From an uncultured Porphyromonadaceae bacterium (GTDB taxonomy: Bacteria > Bacteroidota > Bacteroidia > Bacteroidales > Muribaculaceae): a stretch of DNA of 12,396 nt. The notes under the pieces are model-generated. The model was not told the DNA's origin. It searched no databases and saw only the letters and a list, made by a program, of their open reading frames with translations. The stretch lies in contig CAMWLX010000057.1 in assembly GCA_947175225.1 (NCBI GenBank), forward strand, positions 1 to 12,396, given 5' to 3'. Of this stretch, positions 7,577 through 12,396 are shown one piece after another. The position numbers and the translations under genes are program-made. Position 1 is the stretch's first letter. Every line of letters begins with the position of its first letter.

Positions 7577-8575
7577 GAAAAGTCCGGCGAGGGTCAAGGG
7601 GAGATATAGCGTGCTGGATAGGACTCCGAGGACGAACGAGATGATGATCCAGATTTCAGCATTTTGGGAGGCTCGGCGTGAGCCTTCGAAGTCGCCTTGA
7701 TAGTATTTTGAGCTTACTTTTGCGGAGTATATTATTGCTACGATGCCCGGGATTGTGCAGCAGAGGATTGTCATGATTACCGACCAGACGAGATATGTTG
7801 GGGGCATGGGGTCTGCCGGGATTGCCGGGCTGATCGGACTTGTCGGATTTGTCAGACCTGTAGGATTTGTCAGCCCTGTAGGACTTGTCGAACCGGTTGG
7901 GGGGACCGAGCCGGTGAAATTTTGTGGGACAGGAGGGACATTGTTTGGGACTCCGAGTACTTCTGCCCAGGCATCGTCGACACTCTTTGGGGCTGGAGGT
8001 GGAGTCAATGTGGCGACCGTCTTTATGACAGCTTCCGGGAAAATCTGATATTCCACTTGGTGCACCTTTGCTTCGAGCGACTCTGGGGTGTCTTCGGGGA
8101 GGACGGAGACTTCTCTCTGCACTACAATAGGACCGGCATCAATGTCATTAGTAACTATGTGGACTGTAGCACCACTTTTTGACTCTCCGGCTTCGATAAC
8201 AGCTTTATGAACGTTGCCACCGTGCATCCCTTTGCCGCCGTAGGCGGGGAGAAGAGATGGGTGTATGTTGAGGATTCGTCCATTGTAGGCGTTGATGATG
8301 TCTTCCTGAATGAATGATAGGAATCCGGCGAGAGCTATGAGCTTTATGTCGTGTTGCCTTAGGACTTCGAGAATGGCCTGGGGATTTTCTTTCCAGACGG
8401 AACGGGGGAAATAGATAGTCTCTACACCGAGTTCGCGCATCTTTTCTATGACCGGGATGTTTTCACGGTCTACGAGACAGAGGGCTACGTGGATGCGGGA
8501 GCCGGAGTTGAAGGTCTTTACGAGGTTGACGGCGTTGGAGCCGGTGCCGGAGGCGAAGACTGCTATATTTGTCAT
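7574..8575 (-). CDS. purN: PurN (GAR transformylase) fused to CD225/dispanin-like membrane domain
   Basis: A 333-residue protein; free PurN is about 190-215. Residues 1-190 are a phosphoribosylglycinamide formyltransferase, which uses 10-formyl-tetrahydrofolate in the third step of purine synthesis. They show FASGTGSNAVNL (7-18), LAGFLSFI (82-89), the catalytic ILNIHPSLLPAYGGKG (101-116, N103 and H105), GATVHIV (135-141) and D146 in DIDAGP. Residues 191-260 are a Pro/Thr/Gly-rich linker containing six-residue repeats (TGLTNP type, 227-250). Residues 261-333 form two hydrophobic segments, about 262-284 and 308-332. The pattern CCTIPGIVAIIYSAKV, then YYQGDFEGSRRAS, is typical of the CD225/dispanin family. 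The frame is continuous from start to terminator. It lies 83 nt after the ABC exporter, across a repeat array and with no visible promoter. Enzyme call firm, membrane domain call strong. Confidence 0.93.
   Translation of the reverse strand: MTNIAVFASGTGSNAVNLVKTFNSGSRIHVALCLVDRENIPVIEKMRELGVETIYFPRSVWKENPQAILEVLRQHDIKLIALAGFLSFIQEDIINAYNGRILNIHPSLLPAYGGKGMHGGNVHKAVIEAGESKSGATVHIVTNDIDAGPIVVQREVSVLPEDTPESLEAKVHQVEYQIFPEAVIKTVATLTPPPAPKSVDDAWAEVLGVPNNVPPVPQNFTGSVPPTGSTSPTGLTNPTGLTNPTSPISPAIPADPMPPTYLVWSVIMTILCCTIPGIVAIIYSAKVSSKYYQGDFEGSRRASQNAEIWIIISFVLGVLSSTLYLPLTLAGLF
7845..7898 (-). repeat. Three tandem 18-bp coding repeats in purN linker
   Basis: Units at 7845-7862, 7863-7880 and 7881-7898. 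The first two differ at one base (GGATTTGTCAGACCTGTA against GGATTTGTCAGCCCTGTA) and the third is more diverged. On the minus strand they encode TGSTSP, TGLTNP, TGLTNP (residues 227-244), and a related hexapeptide TSPISP follows. The 18-bp unit keeps the frame, so copy-number change would only alter linker length. Confidence 0.9.
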
Positions 8576-8582
8576 ATTCTTT

Positions 8583-8651
8583 GGGCGTTTAAGGCTTTTA
8601 GGGCTTTTAAGGGCTTTTAGGGGCTTTTAGGGGCTTTAGGGCTTTTGGGGG
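8583..8651. repeat. ~10-bp GGGGCTTTTA tandem array between exporter and purN
   Basis: Eight G-run-led units: GGGCGTTTAA (8583), GGCTTTTA (8593), GGGCTTTTAA (8601), GGGCTTTTA (8611), GGGGCTTTTA (8620), GGGGCTTTA (8630), GGGCTTTT (8639), GGGGG (8647). It fills almost all of the 83-bp gap between the ABC exporter stop and the purN start. The plus strand fits the G-quadruplex pattern with 5-7-nt loops. Transcripts of the flanking minus-strand genes would carry the C-rich version. There is no hairpin with T-tract and no TAnnTTTG element here, so I do not call it a terminator or promoter. Confidence 0.85.
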
Positions 8652-8658
8652 ATGGTTT

Positions 8659-10500
8659 TTAGGAGGAGAGGGCGTGCAGGCGGGCGTATTGGCCGTTGAG
8701 GGCGAGGAGGTCGGTGTGGGTGCCGAATTCAATAATCTTTCCTTCTTTCATCACGCAGATAGTGTCGGCGTTGACGATTGTGGAGAGTCGGTGGGCGATT
8801 ACGATTGTGGTACGGTCGGTCATCAGTCGGTCGAGGGCCTCTTGCACGAGACGTTCGCTTTCATTGTCAAGAGCCGAAGTGGCCTCATCGAGTATGAGGA
8901 TATCCGGATTTTTGAGGATTGAGCGTGCGATGCTGATGCGCTGGCGTTCGCCACCGGAAAGGCGGCATCCGCGGTCGCCAAGTAAAGTATCATAGCCATC
9001 CGGGGTAGCCATAATAAAATCGTGGGCATTAGCTATCTTTGCGGCACGTTCCACTTCCTCTTGAGTGGCATTTTCGTTGCCGAAAGCAATGTTGTTGCGG
9101 AATGTATCGTTGAAAAGTATCGCCTCTTGATTTACGTTGCCCATGAGCCCACGGAGATCAGCCACTTTCACTTCGCGGACATCACGGCCTTTGACTTTGA
9201 TGGAGCCTTTAGTCACATCGAAGAAGCGGGGTATGAGGTCGACGAGGGTGGATTTGCCGGAGCCGGACTGCCCTACAATAGCCACGGTATGTCCTTTCGG
9301 CACTTTGAGGTTGATATTGTCGAGCACCATTCGCTCGCCATCATCGTACTTAAACGACACGTTGTCGAATTCGATTGCAGGGACTTCGGCAGGAATGGAT
9401 TCAGGCAATTTTTGCGGATTTGCCGGATCTTTTATTGGATTTTCGGCATCAAGAATCTTGTCGATTCGGGCGAGTGCCGCCATTCCTTTCGAGACGGCAT
9501 ATCCTGTCTTGGAGAGGTCTTTCGCCGGGTTTATGATGCTATAGAATATAGTCATATAGAATATGAAGGAGGCGGCGTCGATGGATGAAGATCCGGAGAG
9601 AATCAATGTGCCTCCAAACCAAAGGACCACAATCACTGCGATAGTGCCGAGAAATTCACTCATTGGGTGAGCGAGAGCCTGCCGGCGTAGCATGGCGTTG
9701 GCCGACTTCACATAGTTTTGCGTCTCGGTACGGAAACGGGTATCCATTTGCTTCTCAGCATTGAAGGCCTTGATGATGCGGAGTCCTCCGAGGCTCTCTT
9801 CTATAGTAGAGAGAATCTGACCGCCGATCTGCATAGTGCGCAAGCCCTGTGCCTTTAGTTTTTTGCCGACCGTACCCATCACCCATCCCATTACCGGGAG
9901 CAAAACAAACACGAAGAGAGTAAGCTTCCAGCTGACGGCAATCATCGTAGCAAGATAGATGATGATGAGGATCGGGTAGCGAAACAGGGCATAGAGCGAA
10001 GACATCACGGAGGCCTCTACTTCAGTCACATCGCCGCTCATGCGCGACATGATGTCGCCTTTCTTTTCATTGCTGAAATATCCGATGGGGAGAGATAAGA
10101 TCTTGGCATACATCGTATTCCGGATATCGCGTACCACTCCGTTGCGCATAGGGATGGTGAAGTATTCGCTGAGGTAGCCGGTCATGACCTTTATGAATGT
10201 CATGATGATGAATATAGCGCCGAGGTAGGCAAGAGCCCGTGATGTGCCCTGAGTCTCGATTATGTGGCCCGTGAAATAGTAGAAATTGTTGGTGACTGTA
10301 TCTATGAGGTCGGGGGAATTCCAGGGCTTGAAATAGTATTCACCCCGTTGCAAACCAAATATCACCTGCAAGATAGGGATGATGAAAGCGAAAGAAAACA
10401 CAGTCATCACTCCATTCAGCAGATTGAAGATTACGCTGAGCGACAGAGTGCCTACATATGGGCGGGCAAAGCGACGTAGGAATCGAAAGAAGTCTTTCAT
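8659..10500 (-). CDS. MsbA-like ABC exporter, fused permease and ATPase
   Basis: A 613-residue half-transporter that should work as a homodimer in the inner membrane. Residues 1-330 form the six-helix exporter domain, with hydrophobic stretches near 17-45, 90-110, 166-188, 192-210, 283-303 and 307-325. Residues 375-613 form the ATPase: Walker A GQSGSGKST (410-418), Q-loop VNQEAILF (456-463), signature LSGGERQRIS (514-523), Walker B ILILDEATSALD (534-545) and H-loop His570 in IVIAHRLST. Length and order match MsbA, the lipid A-core flippase, but many lipid and peptide exporters share this layout, so the substrate is not established. It starts 8 nt after the lytic transglycosylase stop, so the two are almost surely co-transcribed. 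That places two envelope functions together and would fit a lipid or envelope role. Confidence 0.92.
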   Translation of the reverse strand: MKDFFRFLRRFARPYVGTLSLSVIFNLLNGVMTVFSFAFIIPILQVIFGLQRGEYYFKPWNSPDLIDTVTNNFYYFTGHIIETQGTSRALAYLGAIFIIMTFIKVMTGYLSEYFTIPMRNGVVRDIRNTMYAKILSLPIGYFSNEKKGDIMSRMSGDVTEVEASVMSSLYALFRYPILIIIYLATMIAVSWKLTLFVFVLLPVMGWVMGTVGKKLKAQGLRTMQIGGQILSTIEESLGGLRIIKAFNAEKQMDTRFRTETQNYVKSANAMLRRQALAHPMSEFLGTIAVIVVLWFGGTLILSGSSSIDAASFIFYMTIFYSIINPAKDLSKTGYAVSKGMAALARIDKILDAENPIKDPANPQKLPESIPAEVPAIEFDNVSFKYDDGERMVLDNINLKVPKGHTVAIVGQSGSGKSTLVDLIPRFFDVTKGSIKVKGRDVREVKVADLRGLMGNVNQEAILFNDTFRNNIAFGNENATQEEVERAAKIANAHDFIMATPDGYDTLLGDRGCRLSGGERQRISIARSILKNPDILILDEATSALDNESERLVQEALDRLMTDRTTIVIAHRLSTIVNADTICVMKEGKIIEFGTHTDLLALNGQYARLHALSS

Positions 10501-10508
10501 GTCGAAAC

Positions 10509-12224
10509 TTATTTCTTTTTAGCTGGAATCTTAAGCTGAGCGCCGGCGCGTATGGCGTCGCTCTTCATGCCATTGGCTTTCTTTATTTCTTCGACAGTGA
10601 CTCCATACTTCTTGGCTATGCGCCCAAGGTTTTCACCGTTCTTGATGGTATGTGTCGTAGCCTTTGATTTCTTGGCAGCACTCTCTTTTGCAGTGCTCTT
10701 TGATGAGCCCTTTGTTGATGCAGTAGCCTTATCTGTCTTCTTAGTGGTCTTAGAAGAAGATGCGGCAGCCTTTTGTTGGGCCTGTGTTTGCTGACGGGTA
10801 GATTGGGAAGCTTGCGCCGCTGCATTTGAAGAAGAAATCATATTTGCAGTAGCCTCTTCTCTGGCAGTGGCTGCCTTATCCGGAGCAACCCCATTGATAG
10901 TCAGCACTTGTCCTACTCTGACTGCATTTCGGCGGAGATTGTTGGCGCTTCTGATGTCGGCTACTTGGACTCCATATTTAGCTGCGATGGACGTTAAAGT
11001 CTCGCCGGAGACCACCTTGTGAGAAACAGTAGTGGATGAAGCGGGCAAAACAGAGAAATCCTCAGTGTCTTGTGCAACCTCGTTGTCAGATGCAAGCAAA
11101 GGTTCGGATTCGGTTGTCATTCCGGGCTCTACAGATGTGCGGCGGCGGTATTTGTCAGCCTGATATGCTACAATTTGGTCGTGGCTCATAATAAAGGCAT
11201 GTATCTGCTTAGAAGGCAATACAAGCATATAGGGGCGTTCCGGAGTGCCTGGAATCACATCCTCACGATATTGGGGATTGAGAATGCGGAGTTCTTCTTT
11301 GGGAATAGCGAGCACAGCCTCAATCTGGTCGAAGTGGATACGTTCCGAAACGCCGACAGTGTCAGTGACGAGAGGCTTTGTAGGGAGCACAGGGTTGATA
11401 TTATGTTTGGGATAGTATGTCATCACATAGTTAGCTGCGATAAACATTGGGACGTAGCCGCGGGTTTCTTCCGGGAGATACGGATAAATTCTCCAGAAAT
11501 CAGCTTTGGAAGTGTCTCCTCCGGCACGCCTGATAGCCTTGTTGACTGTGCTGGGACCGCAATTGTAGGCAGCGATTGCAAGGCTCCAGTCGCCATAACT
11601 GTCGTAAAGTTGCTTTAGCAGCTCGGCAGCTGCCTTAGAAGATGCGTAAGGGTCCCGGCGCTCATCTACAAGGCTATTGCATTCGAGTCCAAGTCCTTTT
11701 CCAGTGGCGAGCATTAGTTGCCAAAGACCTGTGGCACCATGCTTGCTGACAGCGTTGGGGTCGAGAGCCGACTCAATGACAGGGACATATTTCAATTCTT
11801 GTGGGAGTCCGAGTTCCTCAAGAGCTTGCTCGAAAATAGGCATATAGTAGAAACTTAGCCCGAGTATGGCTGCCAGTTGAGGACGACCGTTTTTTGTATA
11901 TCGGTCGATATACTGCCTGACTATTGAATTGAAAGGCATTTCAATGACAGTCGGCATAGAGTAGAGTCGCTGCTTTATCACTGCATCGGGCGTGTCGTTG
12001 TCTTTCTTACTGGAGTAGCTGTCGTCGGTAGCGGTATAGTTGCGCAAAAACCAGCCTTCGAGCAGCTTTTGAGTATCTTGTTCGAAAGTCTCCGGAAAGA
12101 CGACAGCGTCGTCGGTGATGGAGTTCTTGAGATCCATCACGTTGGGATTTTTAGGATTTGCAGCGAAAGAAATGCCTATGGATGATGAAAGTAATGCTAA
12201 TGTTAGAAATATGGTTTTGCGCAT
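10509..12224 (-). CDS. MltD-like lytic transglycosylase with LysM repeats
   Basis: A 571-residue exported enzyme that cleaves peptidoglycan glycan strands between MurNAc and GlcNAc. Residues 1-21 are a signal peptide (basic MRK, hydrophobic core, SFA-A). I see no lipobox cysteine, so a periplasmic location is likely. The transglycosylase domain is about 95-275: catalytic Glu151 in PVIESALDPNAVSKHG, GATGLWQLM (163-171) and AIAAYNCGPSTVNKAI (216-231). A degenerate LysM-like segment (about 293-337) follows. Clear LysM modules lie at about 400-444 (HKVVSGETLTSIAAKYGV) and 524-567 (HTIKNGENLGRIAKKYGV), joined by a low-complexity Ala/Ser/Thr/Lys/Gln linker (450-523). The C-terminus is PAKKK. The leader is AT-rich without a Shine-Dalgarno site. 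First complete gene of the run with the ABC exporter and purN. Confidence 0.92.
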   Translation of the reverse strand: MRKTIFLTLALLSSSIGISFAANPKNPNVMDLKNSITDDAVVFPETFEQDTQKLLEGWFLRNYTATDDSYSSKKDNDTPDAVIKQRLYSMPTVIEMPFNSIVRQYIDRYTKNGRPQLAAILGLSFYYMPIFEQALEELGLPQELKYVPVIESALDPNAVSKHGATGLWQLMLATGKGLGLECNSLVDERRDPYASSKAAAELLKQLYDSYGDWSLAIAAYNCGPSTVNKAIRRAGGDTSKADFWRIYPYLPEETRGYVPMFIAANYVMTYYPKHNINPVLPTKPLVTDTVGVSERIHFDQIEAVLAIPKEELRILNPQYREDVIPGTPERPYMLVLPSKQIHAFIMSHDQIVAYQADKYRRRTSVEPGMTTESEPLLASDNEVAQDTEDFSVLPASSTTVSHKVVSGETLTSIAAKYGVQVADIRSANNLRRNAVRVGQVLTINGVAPDKAATAREEATANMISSSNAAAQASQSTRQQTQAQQKAAASSSKTTKKTDKATASTKGSSKSTAKESAAKKSKATTHTIKNGENLGRIAKKYGVTVEEIKKANGMKSDAIRAGAQLKIPAKKK

Positions 12225-12243
12225 GTTTATAATTTTAAATTCT

Positions 12244-12275
12244 TAATGCATAGTTCATGATGCATTATGCATAAT
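12244..12275. promoter_or_regulatory. ATGCAT palindrome cluster upstream of lytic transglycosylase
   Basis: Three ATGCAT boxes at 12246-12251, 12260-12265 and 12267-12272. The first two form an 8-bp inverted repeat (TAATGCAT / ATGCATTA, 8-nt loop). The last lies in a perfect 12-bp palindrome ATTATGCATAAT (12264-12275). The cluster sits 20-50 bp before the start codon, where an operator or mRNA hairpin could act. It could also be one of the simple AT-rich intergenic repeats common in this group; function is not shown. Confidence 0.35.
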
Positions 12276-12336
12276 TAATAAAACAGAGAGTATCGGGATT
12301 CGGTCAGAAGGTAAAGGCCCAGTTAAGACCGATTGT

Positions 12337-12396
12337 TTATTTACGGGTTTTTGGTTCGGGGGAGAACCCAGTGCTTATATCAAGCGATAAGTCGGG
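12337..12396 (-). CDS. C-terminal end of an upstream gene, partial (possible beta-barrel protein)
   Basis: Of the three minus-strand frames entering from the right edge, only this one stays open: it reads PDLSLDISTGFSPEPKTRK and then TAA. The DLSLDISTGF part looks like an outer-membrane beta-strand. In the same frame, after the TAA, come ten codons TIGLNWAFTF and a TGA at 12304-12306. These look like the closing, Phe-ended strand of a beta-barrel. The gene may therefore really end at 12304, with the TAA being a nonsense change. In many Bacteroidales, as I recall, a DUF5683-type protein precedes this transglycosylase; that identification is inference only. The end of the gene is about 80-110 nt before the transglycosylase start. 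Confidence 0.42.
   Translation of the reverse strand, partial: PDLSLDISTGFSPEPKTRK

Noticed and set aside
8576..8658. CRISPR-like array
   Set aside because: The units are about 10 bp with no spacers and degenerate lengths, so this is a simple tandem array. No cas genes are present.
12340..12372. GGTTC/GAACC inverted repeat resembling a tRNA T-arm or a terminator hairpin
   Set aside because: There is no cloverleaf around it, no acceptor stem, and no T-tract after the hairpin on either strand. It lies within the probable end of the upstream gene.

Overview
The window looks like a chromosomal segment from a member of the Bacteroidales, most likely near the Muribaculaceae. The reasons are Bacteroidota-type -7 promoter elements (TAnnTTTG), AT-rich leaders without clear Shine-Dalgarno sites, a divergent polA/polyprenyl-synthase pair, and the protein families present. 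The family-level assignment is from general knowledge and is not proven here. I see no mobile element, CRISPR array, rRNA or tRNA.

Layout from left to right. (1) 1-1449: a GatC-like PTS IIC membrane protein on the minus strand, with a G-rich tract at the left edge. (2) 1450-1665: intergenic region with a good Bacteroidota -7 promoter for gatC and a degenerate ~10-bp G-rich repeat array in its leader. (3) 1666-6353: a tight minus-strand run polA > pfkA > LpxL/HtrB-like acyltransferase. (4) 6354-6531: divergent promoter region, then a plus-strand trans-polyprenyl diphosphate synthase to 7512. (5) 7541-7565: a perfect hairpin that can terminate both converging genes. (6) 7574-12224: a minus-strand run of LysM lytic transglycosylase > MsbA-like ABC exporter > [tandem repeat array] > purN. 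(7) 12225-12396: an AT-rich palindromic leader, and apparently the last codons of a further minus-strand gene.

Most genes are core functions: DNA repair synthesis, glycolysis, purine synthesis, isoprenoid chain formation, lipid A acylation and export, and peptidoglycan turnover. Five observations stand out. PurN is fused in frame, through a proline/threonine-rich hexapeptide repeat, to a C-terminal CD225/dispanin-like two-helix membrane domain. DNA polymerase I has lost nearly all catalytic residues of its 3'-5' proofreading domain while its 5'-nuclease and polymerase motifs are intact. A family of G-rich ~10-bp repeats (unit close to GGGGCTTTTA) recurs, in the same orientation, at three intergenic sites. 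At the right edge, a stop codon is followed in frame by ten codons that look like a terminal outer-membrane beta-strand. The PTS IIC gene has no visible PTS partners.
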